55,737 nucleotides of DNA, from NCBI GenBank assembly GCA_937902455.1, contig CALELI010000144.1, forward strand, positions 1-55,737. Reading direction: 5' to 3'. The translations under genes were made by a program, and so were the position numbers. This document shows, piece after piece, positions 25,916 through 34,592 of the stretch. The notes beneath the pieces were generated by a model. The model was given only the letters and a program-made list of their open reading frames with translations. It did no database searches and had not been told where the DNA came from. This DNA comes from an uncultured Prevotellaceae bacterium. GTDB taxonomy: Bacteria; Bacteroidota; Bacteroidia; Bacteroidales; Bacteroidaceae. Numbering within the stretch: position 1 is the first letter of the stretch; each line of letters begins with the position of its first letter.

Positions 25916-26596
25916 TTAGCAGAATCCTAAGCTCTTCACGAAGAATGCGACTACGACAGCAACGAAGAGCAGCATGACGAGTGTAACGTATACGATACCG
26001 ATTACTCTCCAGCGATTGAACCAGATGTGTCCGTTCCAGCCGAGAGTCTGGATTGCACTCCAGAAACCATGAGTGAGGTGGAACCAGATAGCAAGAAGCC
26101 ATACGATGTAGAGAACAACGAAGATAGGATTGCTGAATGTGTCCTGAATGTATGCGAAACCATCGGAAGCACTGTGACCACCCATGAATGGAGTTCCGAG
26201 GAGTTCTGCAAACATCATGTTGTACCAGAAGTTGAAGAGATGCAGCAGCAGACCGAGAACTACGATGATTCCGAGAACGAACATGTTCTGTGATGCCCAT
26301 TCCACCTTCTCAGGCTTGCTTGTTACTGCATAACGATTGTTACCACGTGCCTTCTTGTTCTGGATTGTGAGGATGAAAGCATACACGATGTGAATAACAG
26401 CGAGTGCTGCTAATGCCAGTGTAGCCACAACTGCGTACCAGTTGGCACCTAAGAATTCACAGACTGCATTGTAGGCGTCACCACTGAAGAGTGCCACTGC
26501 ATTCATACATCCGTGAAAGGTAAGGAAGAGAATGAGGCAAATTCCAGTAACGGACATAACCACTTTCTTTCCTACAGATGAACTAATTAACCACAT
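25916..26596 (-). CDS. frdC: Fumarate reductase/succinate dehydrogenase cytochrome b subunit
   Basis: This 226-aa membrane anchor has five hydrophobic segments and starts MWLISSSVGKKVVMSVTGICLILFLTFHGCMN, typical of the B-type (dihaem, single-subunit) anchor found in Bacteroidetes. Conserved His residues such as those in LTFHGCMN, AVIHIVYAF, LLHLFNFW and WFHLTHGFWS are good haem ligands. It reacts with menaquinone in the inner membrane. It is the promoter-proximal gene of frdCAB and is enclosed, together with the promoter, by a 45-bp inverted repeat. Confidence 0.95.
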   Translation of the reverse strand: MWLISSSVGKKVVMSVTGICLILFLTFHGCMNAVALFSGDAYNAVCEFLGANWYAVVATLALAALAVIHIVYAFILTIQNKKARGNNRYAVTSKPEKVEWASQNMFVLGIIVVLGLLLHLFNFWYNMMFAELLGTPFMGGHSASDGFAYIQDTFSNPIFVVLYIVWLLAIWFHLTHGFWSAIQTLGWNGHIWFNRWRVIGIVYVTLVMLLFVAVVVAFFVKSLGFC

Positions 26597-26648
26597 GTTT
26601 TTTTAAGTTTTTGTGTTGTTGAAATTATTTTGAATTTATAGATTTCTG

Positions 26649-26656
26649 CAAAGTTA
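26649..26656 (-). promoter_or_regulatory. Promoter -7 box of frdCAB
   Basis: The minus-strand box TAACTTTG is a full match to TAnnTTTG, about 53 bp before the frdC start. Confidence 0.65.
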
Positions 26657-26692
26657 GTAAAAAATCATGAATAATGAAGAATGAACTACTTA

Positions 26693-26735
26693 TTATTTAC
26701 CATTTACCATTTACAATTTACCATTTATTTACGAT
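26693..26735. repeat. Heptanucleotide repeat tract (TTTACCA type)
   Basis: Four to five imperfect 7-bp units of TTTACCA follow the frdC promoter region on the upstream side. They are not coding. Confidence 0.75.
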
Positions 26736-26798
26736 TTGGTAATTTAATCATGCTATTTAAGTCAATAGTCGGTGAAATGACTAAATGGAGAATAAATG

Positions 26799-26878
26799 GG
26801 ACTCCGAGCTTTGCTCGCCTGAGCACCTACGGAGCGCAAGAAATGGTAAATGGTAAACAAACTGAATTATGAATTATG
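26799..26878 (+). repeat. 45-bp element copy B plus heptamer tracts
   Basis: The 45-bp element at 26799-26844 is the inverse partner of 25832-25876. It runs directly into AAATGGT-type and GAATTAT-type heptamers (about 26842-26878). The association of element and heptamer tract is the same at both copies. Together the copies enclose frdC and its promoter. Confidence 0.9.
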
Positions 26879-26895
26879 AATTACACAGGTGGAGT

Positions 26896-29295
26896 TTATT
26901 CCTGAACATACACTCTTTGTACTCGCGTTGATATTCCTGTCAGGATTTCGTAAGGGATGGTTCCGATGGCATCGCTGAGGACGGTCACTGGGAGATCATT
27001 TCCGAATATTATGACCTTATCGCCTTCCTTGCAGTCAATGTCGGTGACGTCAATCATACATACATCCATGCAGATGTTGCCGACATAGTAAGCCTTCTGT
27101 CCACCTACGAGGCAATAGCAGTTCCTGTTTCCCAGTTTGCGGTTCAGGCCGTCAGCATATCCTATAGGGATGGCTGCTATGCGTGAATCACGTTCCACAA
27201 ATGACTTTCGGCTATAGCCTATGCTGTCGCCGGCAGGTACGTCACGAATCTGAAGGATTGTGGTCTGAAGGGTTGCCACATTATTAATTATCTTGTTATT
27301 CCGTGGATTGATTCCATAGAGTCCAAGCCCTAATCGCACCATGTCCATGTGGTAGCGAGGGAAATGCTCGATACCTGCGGAGTTGCAGATGTGGCGCAGA
27401 ATCTTATGGTTGTAGGCATTTTGAAGTTGTGTGCTTGCCTTGTCGTAGAGTTTGAACTGCTGATGAGAGAATTCGTCGAACTCATCGCCGTCACTTCCGA
27501 CGAAATGGCTGAAGATGGAGCAAGGAACAAGTGCGTTCTGCTTGCTCAGGCGATTGATGAGGCGTTCCATGTCGGTATCGGCATTGAATCCTAACCGGTG
27601 CATTCCTGTGTCAATCTTCACGTGGATAGGGAAGTTTGTGATGCCTTCCTTCTCGGCTGCTGTTATGAGTGCTTCGAGTAGTTGGAAATTATATACTTCA
27701 GGTTCGAGCTTGTAGTCGAACAGCATCTTGAACGACGTGAGTTCAGGGTTCATCACCATGATATTGGCGGTGATGCCGGCCTTTCGCAGTTCCATTCCCT
27801 CGTCGGCTACGGCTACGGCAAGATAGTCGATGCCCTGGTCTTGGAGTGTCTTGCTTGTCTCGAACGAACCGATTCCGTATGCAGATGCCTTCACCATGCA
27901 GACCATTTTTGTGTTTGGCTGCATGAACGACTTGTAGTAGTTTACGTTGTCAATAAGTGCGTTGAGATTAATCTCAAGTATTGTCTGGTGGACTTTCAGG
28001 GTAAGGAGGTCGGACAATTCGTCGAAGTGGAACTGGCGTGCTCCTTTTATTAGGATAAACTCGTTGTTCAGGTTGTTGAACACTTCACTGCCTATGAGTT
28101 CTTCTGTATCCTTGAAGAAATAGCTCTCCATATAGAAATAGTCTGCACAGGCATTTATCTGCTCACCGACACCGATGAATTTCTCGATTCCACGCATAGA
28201 GGCCATCTCTGCCACGCGCTTATAGAGTGTCCTGGCTGATTCTCCGCTCTGGAGGATGTCGCTGAGTATCAGCGTGCGCTTCTGTTCCTTTGTGTCAGGT
28301 CGGCGCATCATGAAGTCGAGGGCAATGTCGAGCGAATGAACATCGGAGTTATATGTGTCGTTTATCAGAGTACATCCATTCTTGCCGTCTTTCACCTCCA
28401 GACGCATTGCAACTGGTTCAAGGGATGAGAAGCGGGTAAGTATGTGCTCCACGGACAGATTTGGCAGGTAGTCTTTCAGTGCCAGACAGGTCGCGAGACA
28501 TGTGATGGAATTCTCGATGGCGGCATCGTCGATGAAAGGAATGGTGTAAGTGAATGTCTCGTCGTCCTTTGACTTGCAGCTAACGGTTGCATTTGAATTG
28601 TCTTTGTCGACTGAGATGATTTCGAGTGATGACGGCGATACGGTCTTCTCACAGTTGCAGAATAACTTCATCTTCTCGTTGTACTTCTCTTCCATTGAGA
28701 TGAAATTCTCCTGATGAGCCTGGCCGATATTTGTGAACACACCTATTGTCGGACGGATGATTCTTTCCAGCTTTGCCATTTCGCCAGAATGGGAAATGCC
28801 TGCCTCGATGATTGCCATGTCGTTGTGGCCATTGATGAGCCAGAGCGACAGAGGTACTCCGTACTGGGAGTTGTAGCTTCTCGGTGAACGGCAGACGTTG
28901 AAATCTGGCGAGAGTAACTGATAGAGCCATTCCTTCACTGTCGTCTTGCCGTTGCTTCCGGTTATGGCTACTACTGGCATGGTGAACTGATGCCGGTTAT
29001 AGGCTGCGAGTGTCTGTAAGGCATCAAGGGTGTCGTTGACGATGAGGAAATTGCAGAGCCTGTAACCTTCCATCTGGAAAGGTACTTCGCTTACCACGAA
29101 ATTCCTTACTCCACGACGGTAGAGTTCCTCGACATACTTGTGTCCGTCGTTCTTCTGCGTCTTGATTGCAAAGAACAATGTCTGTTCTGCAAAACACAAT
29201 GACCTGCTGTCGATTAACAGCCAGTTTATCTGTGCATCTTCGCATCCTCTTCTTTCTGCACTGATTATTCGTGCTATGTCACTTATTCTATACAC
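26896..29295 (-). CDS. Bifunctional MurF (UDP-MurNAc-tripeptide--D-Ala-D-Ala ligase) / alanine racemase
   Basis: This 799-aa fusion, known from Bacteroidetes, makes D-alanine and adds D-Ala-D-Ala to the peptidoglycan precursor. The MurF half (about 1-430) has the ATP loop TGSNGKTT at 112-119, the YNSQYGVPLSL segment, IIEAGIS and LINDTYNSDVHSLDIAL. The racemase half (about 436-799) has the PLP lysine in MVCMVKASAYGIG, KIDTGMHRLGF and the GYSRKSF ... IPIGYADGLNR segment of the second active-site domain. The racemase lysine motif reads KASAYG where KADAYG is common, a mild variation. It is the last gene of the envelope operon; ddl, which supplies D-Ala-D-Ala, is in the same operon. Confidence 0.96.
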   Translation of the reverse strand: MYRISDIARIISAERRGCEDAQINWLLIDSRSLCFAEQTLFFAIKTQKNDGHKYVEELYRRGVRNFVVSEVPFQMEGYRLCNFLIVNDTLDALQTLAAYNRHQFTMPVVAITGSNGKTTVKEWLYQLLSPDFNVCRSPRSYNSQYGVPLSLWLINGHNDMAIIEAGISHSGEMAKLERIIRPTIGVFTNIGQAHQENFISMEEKYNEKMKLFCNCEKTVSPSSLEIISVDKDNSNATVSCKSKDDETFTYTIPFIDDAAIENSITCLATCLALKDYLPNLSVEHILTRFSSLEPVAMRLEVKDGKNGCTLINDTYNSDVHSLDIALDFMMRRPDTKEQKRTLILSDILQSGESARTLYKRVAEMASMRGIEKFIGVGEQINACADYFYMESYFFKDTEELIGSEVFNNLNNEFILIKGARQFHFDELSDLLTLKVHQTILEINLNALIDNVNYYKSFMQPNTKMVCMVKASAYGIGSFETSKTLQDQGIDYLAVAVADEGMELRKAGITANIMVMNPELTSFKMLFDYKLEPEVYNFQLLEALITAAEKEGITNFPIHVKIDTGMHRLGFNADTDMERLINRLSKQNALVPCSIFSHFVGSDGDEFDEFSHQQFKLYDKASTQLQNAYNHKILRHICNSAGIEHFPRYHMDMVRLGLGLYGINPRNNKIINNVATLQTTILQIRDVPAGDSIGYSRKSFVERDSRIAAIPIGYADGLNRKLGNRNCYCLVGGQKAYYVGNICMDVCMIDVTDIDCKEGDKVIIFGNDLPVTVLSDAIGTIPYEILTGISTRVQRVYVQE

Positions 29296-29315
29296 GTCTG
29301 TTTTTTACGAATTAC

Positions 29316-30128
29316 TTATTGCGAGTTTTGTGTCGCAAATGGAATATGTTGTTCTTGTTTATGTATCTTTTCTTTGTTGAGAGTTATCTGCCTTGTCTGT
29401 TCCGAGAAATATGTTTCCTGGAATTGCTCCCAGATATAGTCGACGGCTACTGCTGATGGATGCATCATGTCTTCGGCATAGAAGCGGTAATCCCTCAGTT
29501 CGTCCATCATGATTTCGAAGGCAGGGAAATATTCACACTTCTCCGGATACCTTTTGCAGAGTTCGTTGACTGCAAGAAGTAGTGTCGCCTTGCTGACCTG
29601 GTTTTCGTGGAGGCCATCCTTCTTGTGCCGGATTGGGCTTACTGTAAAAATCATTCTTGGGCATTCGCCGTCAGGCCAGTTCTCTATGAGTTGACTCCAG
29701 GTGTCGACGATTGCATCGACCGAGAGTTTCTCTCTGACGAAGAGTCTGTCTGGTTGTTTCTTGCAGTTTGCCACGACCATTCCTGTCTCTTTCAGCCGGT
29801 AAATCCATGCTGTGCCGAATGTGATGCAGAGTATGTCGGTGCTTAATGAGTCAGGAGTTTCCGCCCATGACAGGTCTGCCTTTGAGTGGAGCCAGTCGAA
29901 GAATTCCCCATTTCGCTGTCCGGCAGGCTTGGCGCACTCGGTAATCACACTTGCTATTGATGCTGGATTATAGAGGGTGCCGAGAGGATTGACAGTTGCC
30001 GAAAAACCGCCATTGACGAGTTTCTCTCCGATATTGTCGGAGAAACAACTTCCGAGCAGGAGTATTTTCTGCCCGTGGCTGATTTCATTCTTGCTTTTCT
30101 TTATGTCAACTCTCGTCCTGAACTCCAT
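29316..30128 (-). CDS. GSCFA domain protein
   Basis: This 270-aa protein has the family hallmark LLGSCFSDNIG near residue 25, along with FGTAWIYRL, MIFTVSPIRHKKDG and the C-terminal YFYAEDMMHPSA-like stretch RFYAEDMMHPSAVAVDYIW. The Gly-Ser-Cys motif and the late D-x-x-H suggest an SGNH/GDSL-like hydrolase fold. No substrate is established for the family. It is 20 bp upstream of the murF-alr gene and 13 bp after the lipoprotein gene, within the envelope operon. Confidence 0.93.
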   Translation of the reverse strand: MEFRTRVDIKKSKNEISHGQKILLLGSCFSDNIGEKLVNGGFSATVNPLGTLYNPASIASVITECAKPAGQRNGEFFDWLHSKADLSWAETPDSLSTDILCITFGTAWIYRLKETGMVVANCKKQPDRLFVREKLSVDAIVDTWSQLIENWPDGECPRMIFTVSPIRHKKDGLHENQVSKATLLLAVNELCKRYPEKCEYFPAFEIMMDELRDYRFYAEDMMHPSAVAVDYIWEQFQETYFSEQTRQITLNKEKIHKQEQHIPFATQNSQ

Positions 30129-30141
30129 GAATCTTGATTAT

Positions 30142-30753
30142 TTAAAGTCTGACTGTCTTTATTCCGTCGTAAGTGTTGATTCTCATGACAAGGCTATCGC
30201 AGTCGGTGTAGTCTCTGAGGGGCATACTGAAATACTTGTCCTCAGTGTACGACTCTGCATCTTTGGCATTCCGCTCGTGTAGCAATGTGAAGTATGCTAT
30301 TGTCTGTCCCTGTTCGTTCTGCATTGTCGTATCTGCTGCAAAGGCATATTTGTGTCCTCCGTTTCCTGTGGTCATCAATCCGAGATGCAGATTCAGGTAG
30401 CCTCCGCTCTTCCATGAACTGATGAACTTCATGGGATCAGTAGGTGTGGACTTGAATTTCCTTACGGGATGTGGAATGTCAGAGAACACCTCCTTGATTG
30501 AATACACGTTCAGCCTTCCGTTCTCGCTTATGTTGTAGGTACACAGGCATCTCAGGACACTGTCGGCAACATTAGTCATAATGCTGTGATTCAGTTTCCA
30601 TCTTGTTCCGTCGTCGGTAATGATTGCGACGACATTCTTGTCGCCTCCGGTCTCTATCTCTACGAGGTCAGAGAGTACGGGAGGCACATTCCCTTCGTCA
30701 TCCTTGTCACATGCCTGCAACAGCAGCATTGTGATTGCGAAGAGGATTGGCAT
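30142..30753 (-). CDS. NigD-like lipoprotein
   Basis: The mature part reads CDKDDEGNVPPVLSDLVEIETGG after the lipobox LLQAC and is similar in layout to Bacteroidetes NigD-like proteins, with an N-terminal beta domain and a C-terminal domain (HERNAKDAESYTED, SLVMRINTYDG). The start is uncertain. The ATG at 30753 gives a hydrophobic but uncharged signal and overlaps the preceding gene by 47 bp. Starts at 30837 or 30873 would add a charged n-region but greater overlap. The function of NigD-like proteins is not established. Confidence 0.7.
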   Translation of the reverse strand: MPILFAITMLLLQACDKDDEGNVPPVLSDLVEIETGGDKNVVAIITDDGTRWKLNHSIMTNVADSVLRCLCTYNISENGRLNVYSIKEVFSDIPHPVRKFKSTPTDPMKFISSWKSGGYLNLHLGLMTTGNGGHKYAFAADTTMQNEQGQTIAYFTLLHERNAKDAESYTEDKYFSMPLRDYTDCDSLVMRINTYDGIKTVRL

Positions 30754-31843
30754 ACATAGTAAGAATCCTTTCGCGAAGGAATTCCCGGTCAGGGTTGTCG
30801 ATGTTGATTTTCTTGAGTTGCTGTTCAATGTATTCATTTGAGGTCTTGAGTGCGTACTTGTCGGAATTGTCAAGATAACTGAGCGCTTCTTCGTTTATTG
30901 GATAGATGCGGTAGTTCTTGTGGATTTCCTCGTCGATATGTTTTGCCACGATGTCGAAGAGTTCTGTCTTTGGAGTGTCAGGGTCGAGTGTGTCGAGCCA
31001 TTCGTTTATGCAAGGTGCTGCATGATAGTGAACGTGTCCTTTCTTGCCGAATATGCCAGTCTTCATGTTGTTGAGGTCGTCCTGCTGGCTCTTCCTGAAA
31101 TCAGGAATGTCGCGTTTGTTCTGGAATTCCTCTGCCTTCAGGTAGTCGCAAGGGTCGTATTCGTAGGAGATGGTGAGTGGGACGATGTTGAGTTCCTTGA
31201 GGCTCTCTATCACCGAACCGCTTTTTCCTCCGAGACAGAGCATTTTCAGCACGCTGTCCTGTGTCCTGTCGTTGCTGTCTTTCGCGCGTCCTTCACGCTG
31301 GGCAATCCACACGTTGCTTCTCTTTTCCTGAATGACGTAATGGATGTATTCCGACATTTTCTTGGAAGCCATCAGCATCTGTCGCATAGTCAGCGCTCTC
31401 TGGACGATGAACGAGCGGTTCACCCTCACGAGGTTTCTTATCCAGGGATGAATGAGCAGGTTGTCGCCTATGGCAATCTCTACCGTGTCCTGCTTGTGGT
31501 CGAGGAGCAGAGCGCACAGGAATGCCGAGTCGAGGACTATGTCGCGGTGGTTGGATATGAAGGTGTATCCGGTCGAGAAGTCCAGCGAACTGAAGTCGGC
31601 ATCGAGTCCGTCGCTTGCCGTAGCGGCAATCTTCATCACGAAATGATATACGAGTCTCTCCTGGAATTCCTGGCTTGTCTTGCATGAACGCATTACGGCC
31701 GCGAATTGTTCGAAGGGTATCTCTGGAATGACCTTTGAGATTACCTCCACGAATTCCGGGTCGGAGATGAGTGTGTCGAACGCCTCCGGCAACTCTTCCG
31801 GTAGGAATGGTCTTATGTCGTCAAAATAATGTATGTCTTGCAT
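30707..31843 (-). CDS. PlsC-like glycerophosphate/lipid acyltransferase
   Basis: This 378-aa protein contains ISNHRDIVLDSAFL (about residue 113-126), recognisable as the acyltransferase NHxxxxD region but with the second Asp one residue further along (H-x5-D) or an H-x-D alternative. A substrate-binding segment is present as WIAQREGRAKDSNDRTQ, the FxEGxR-like block II. The family transfers acyl chains onto glycerol-3-phosphate or related lipids, or onto surface lipids in Bacteroidetes. It lies 50 bp after ddl and overlaps the next gene, inside the envelope operon. The exact acceptor is unknown. Confidence 0.85.
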   Translation of the reverse strand: MQDIHYFDDIRPFLPEELPEAFDTLISDPEFVEVISKVIPEIPFEQFAAVMRSCKTSQEFQERLVYHFVMKIAATASDGLDADFSSLDFSTGYTFISNHRDIVLDSAFLCALLLDHKQDTVEIAIGDNLLIHPWIRNLVRVNRSFIVQRALTMRQMLMASKKMSEYIHYVIQEKRSNVWIAQREGRAKDSNDRTQDSVLKMLCLGGKSGSVIESLKELNIVPLTISYEYDPCDYLKAEEFQNKRDIPDFRKSQQDDLNNMKTGIFGKKGHVHYHAAPCINEWLDTLDPDTPKTELFDIVAKHIDEEIHKNYRIYPINEEALSYLDNSDKYALKTSNEYIEQQLKKINIDNPDREFLRERILTMYANPLRNHNAAVAGM

Positions 31844-31845
31844 TT

Positions 31846-31878
31846 AATTACGAAATACGAGTTACGAAATACGAAATG
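31846..31878. repeat. Heptanucleotide repeat (TTACGAA/ATACGAA)
   Basis: Four imperfect 7-bp units, TTACGAA ATACGAG TTACGAA ATACGAA, fill the gap between ddl and the acyltransferase gene. Confidence 0.8.
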
Positions 31879-31893
31879 GGAGCCATGAAGGGC

Positions 31894-32922
31894 TTATTTC
31901 AGTTTTGAGGCAATCACTTCGTCGAGTATGTAATTCATCTCGAGTCCGTCAGCCTTTGCCTGCTGAGGGATGAAACTGGTTGGGGTCATCCCCGGGGTGG
32001 CATTGATTTCCAGAAGGTTGATGACGTCTACTGTTGGGGTTTCGTTCTCGACGAGGATTCCGTGCTCGTGAACCGATTTCGTGATGATGTAGTCGACTCT
32101 CATGATTCCGTTGCCTCCGAGAATGGTGTAGATTGACTTGGTGAGTGACTTCACTCTGCTCGTGGTCTCAGGGCTGAGTCGTGCAGGGGTGATTTCCTCC
32201 ACCTGACCATTGTATTTCGCATCGTAGTCGAAGAACTCGTTCTTGCTTACTACTTCCGTGATTGGCAGCACATGAATCTCGCCGTTAGCCTTGCGGAATA
32301 CTCCGTTGGCGATTTCCGTACCTTTCAGCTCGGCTTCTATCATTACCTCACCGCCTTCGGTCCTTGCGAATTCGATGGCTTTCTGGATGTCTTCCTTCTT
32401 TGCTACACGAGAGACTCCGAAACTGCTTCCCGAACCGTTTGGCTTTACGAAACAGGGAAGTCCCACTCTCTTGATGACGTCGTCGTCTGTGATGTTCTGT
32501 CCTGCACGCAGGAGGATTGAGTCAGCCACCTTTACTCCGAAACGGCGGAGGTAGTGGTTGTTGGCGAACTTGTCGAATGTGAGTGCTGCCGTGAGCACGC
32601 TGCAAGTGGAATAAGGTATTCCGAGCAGTTCGAAGTAGCCCTGGAGGATTCCGTTCTCTCCTGGTGTTCCGTGAATGGTGATGTAGGCGAAGTCCGGATT
32701 TATCTTCTCGTCACCTTTCATGAACGAGAAGTCATGACGGTTTACAGGTGAGAGTGTGCCGTCTTCGAGGACTGCGTTCCACTCCAGGCCTCTTGTCTCG
32801 ATGATATATACTTCGTACTTGTCCCTGTCGAGCCAGGAACTGATGCCTGCAGCGCTTTTCATCGACACCTCATGTTCCGATGAGTCGCCACCTGCAACTA
32901 TTGCAATGATTTTCTTATTCAT
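31894..32922 (-). CDS. ddl: D-alanine--D-alanine ligase
   Basis: This ATP-grasp enzyme (342 aa) joins two D-Ala for peptidoglycan. Clear segments are the N-terminal VAGGDSSEHEVSMKSA, HGTPGENGILQGYFELLGIPYSTCS, LPCFVKPNGSGSSFGVSRV, MIEAELKGTEIANGVFR and the metal/ATP site LLEINATPGMTPTSFIPQQAKADG. It is separated from rluD by the inserted GxxExxY gene but otherwise continues the envelope operon. The extra loop before the last strand is normal for Bacteroidetes forms. Confidence 0.96.
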   Translation of the reverse strand: MNKKIIAIVAGGDSSEHEVSMKSAAGISSWLDRDKYEVYIIETRGLEWNAVLEDGTLSPVNRHDFSFMKGDEKINPDFAYITIHGTPGENGILQGYFELLGIPYSTCSVLTAALTFDKFANNHYLRRFGVKVADSILLRAGQNITDDDVIKRVGLPCFVKPNGSGSSFGVSRVAKKEDIQKAIEFARTEGGEVMIEAELKGTEIANGVFRKANGEIHVLPITEVVSKNEFFDYDAKYNGQVEEITPARLSPETTSRVKSLTKSIYTILGGNGIMRVDYIITKSVHEHGILVENETPTVDVINLLEINATPGMTPTSFIPQQAKADGLEMNYILDEVIASKLK

Positions 32923-32935
32923 ATTGTTTTTTTAT

Positions 32936-32981
32936 AACATTAATCAAACATTAATCTGAACATTAATCAGACATTAATAAT
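32936..32981. repeat. CATTAATC repeat cluster, left flank of GxxExxY gene
   Basis: Four copies of a CATTAAT core at 11-12 bp spacing overlap the 3' end of the GxxExxY gene. The segment AACATTAATCAGACATTAAT recurs as its reverse complement on the other side (33478-33522), so the gene is bracketed by inverted repeats. Confidence 0.85.
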
Positions 32982-33466
32982 TCTATCAAGTGCTCATTCG
33001 CAACATTTGTTTCAAATAATTTGTTGTAATCAACATCATATACAGGATTCATTTCCTTGTCAACAACAAAACACTTGTTGCTGCTGGAATCTAAGGCCCA
33101 TCTTTCACAAATCAAGTCCTCTTCTCCAAAGTTGATTAACAGTCCTATAGGCTTTCGTGTCAATCGCAAATAATTGCATAATTGAGCCCGATGTGCAGGT
33201 ATGATATGTGAAACGGATTTAAGTTCAACTATAATGTCATTGTTCACGACAATGTCCATTTTATATTGTTTGTCAAGTTTTTGTTTTTTGTAGAATACAT
33301 CAATTGATTCTTCTCTATTGTTTGTTATTCCCCTTGAAATGAGTTCCACACTAAGTGCTTCTTGATATACAGGTTCAAGCAATCCCCAGTTTAGTTCACG
33401 ATGTACAGTCATTGCAGCACCGATTATTTCGTAAACCAATTTTGCATATTGCTTATGTATGTTCAT
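32963..33466 (-). CDS. GxxExxY family protein
   Basis: This 167-aa protein starts MNIHKQYAKLVYEIIGAAMTVHRELN and then gives the family signature GLLEPVYQEALSVEL (G-x-x-E-x-x-Y). It continues with DIVVNNDIIVELKSV, reminiscent of a PD-(D/E)XK nuclease core (D...E-x-K), and HRAQLCNYLRLTRKPIGLLINFGE. No function is established for the family. It is placed between rluD and ddl, where I would expect these genes to be adjacent, and inverted CATTAAT repeats flank it. Its last codons lie inside the left repeat. This suggests an insertion into the operon. Confidence 0.9.
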   Translation of the reverse strand: MNIHKQYAKLVYEIIGAAMTVHRELNWGLLEPVYQEALSVELISRGITNNREESIDVFYKKQKLDKQYKMDIVVNNDIIVELKSVSHIIPAHRAQLCNYLRLTRKPIGLLINFGEEDLICERWALDSSSNKCFVVDKEMNPVYDVDYNKLFETNVANEHLIELLMSD

Positions 33467-33477
33467 TGTTCAAGAGT

Positions 33478-33522
33478 ATTAATGTCTGATTAATGTTTTA
33501 ATTAATGTCTGATTAATGTTTA
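33478..33522. repeat. CATTAATC repeat cluster, right flank of GxxExxY gene
   Basis: The segment reads TTAATGTCTGATTAATGTTT twice with slight change, the inverse of the left cluster. It lies between the GxxExxY start and the rluD stop. Confidence 0.85.
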
Positions 33523-33530
33523 TAATATGT

Positions 33531-34592
33531 TTAACATAAATCTCCATTATATTTTCTCCATTTGTCGAGTAGGGCAGTCATGTCGGCTGGGATTTCGGAG
33601 TCGAACATCATCTCCTTCCTGGTTCTTGGATGGACGAATCCGAGAGTCTTGGCATGGAGTGCCTGACGAGGACAGACTTTCATGCAGTTGTCCACGAATT
33701 GCTTGTACTTGCTCGAAGTGGTTCCCTTGAGGATGACGTCGCCGCCATATCGCTCGTCGTTGAAGAGCGTGTGACCGATGTGCTTCATGTGGACCCTTAT
33801 CTGATGGGTCCTGCCTGTCTCGAGAACGCACTTCACGAGTGTGACGTACCCGAACTTCTCCTTTATATAATAATGTGTGACGGCATGTTTGCCAATCTCC
33901 GAGTCAGGGTCGAACACGGCCATCTGCATCCTGTCCTTAGGGTTGCGGGCGATATTTCCGATGATTGTCCCCTCGTCGGTGTCGAAGTTGCCCCACACGA
34001 GGGCGTTGTACTCGCGCTTCGTGGTCTTGTTGAAGAACTGCTTGCCGAGATGAGTCTTCGCGTCGGCCGTCTTTGCCACTACCAGCAGCCCGCTCGTGTC
34101 CTTGTCGATTCTGTGGACGAGTCCTATCTCCGGGTTGTTGATGTCGAACTGAGGATGGTCTTTCAGGTGCCATGCAATGGCGTTGAGCATCGTTCCGTGC
34201 CAGTTTCCGAATCCGGGATGCACCACCATCCCTGCCGGCTTGTTCACCACCATGAGGTCGTCGTCTTCATAGACCACGTCGAGAGGGATTTCCTCAGGCT
34301 CTATCTTGTTCTCATAGTGAGGCCTGTCGAGCATTATCTTGATGACGTCGCCCGGCTTCACCTTGTAACTTCGTTTCACAGGCTTGTCGTTGCACACGAT
34401 GAAACCTGCGTCAGCGGCTTTCTGAACCCTGTTGCGGGAAGTGTCTTTCAGGTGGTCGATGAGGAACTTGTCGATTCGTTCCAGTTTCTGTCCCTTGTCG
34501 GCAACTATCTTGAAATGCTCATACAGTTGCGCCGACTCCTCGTCTTCGTCTTCTGCCTCGGTGTCAATGTATATTTCCTCAAGATCGGCCAT
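33531..34592 (-). CDS. rluD: RluA/RluD family pseudouridine synthase
   Basis: This 353-aa enzyme converts uridines to pseudouridine in large-subunit rRNA. It has an N-terminal S4 RNA-binding domain (about 35-95, LERIDKFLIDHLKDTSRNRVQKA) and the catalytic Asp163 in GLVHRIDKDTSGLLVVAKT. VxxGRTHQIRVHMKHIGH and the ILKGTTSSKYKQF insert follow. Its ATG overlaps the PASTA gene stop (TAATG). Fine target specificity (RluD versus RluA/C) is assumed from length and the S4 domain. Confidence 0.94.
   Translation of the reverse strand: MADLEEIYIDTEAEDEDEESAQLYEHFKIVADKGQKLERIDKFLIDHLKDTSRNRVQKAADAGFIVCNDKPVKRSYKVKPGDVIKIMLDRPHYENKIEPEEIPLDVVYEDDDLMVVNKPAGMVVHPGFGNWHGTMLNAIAWHLKDHPQFDINNPEIGLVHRIDKDTSGLLVVAKTADAKTHLGKQFFNKTTKREYNALVWGNFDTDEGTIIGNIARNPKDRMQMAVFDPDSEIGKHAVTHYYIKEKFGYVTLVKCVLETGRTHQIRVHMKHIGHTLFNDERYGGDVILKGTTSSKYKQFVDNCMKVCPRQALHAKTLGFVHPRTRKEMMFDSEIPADMTALLDKWRKYNGDLC

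Noticed and set aside
30920..31687. 255-aa frame antisense to the acyltransferase
   Set aside because: It is rich in Val, His and Phe, has no family-like pattern and lies fully inside a recognised gene on the other strand.
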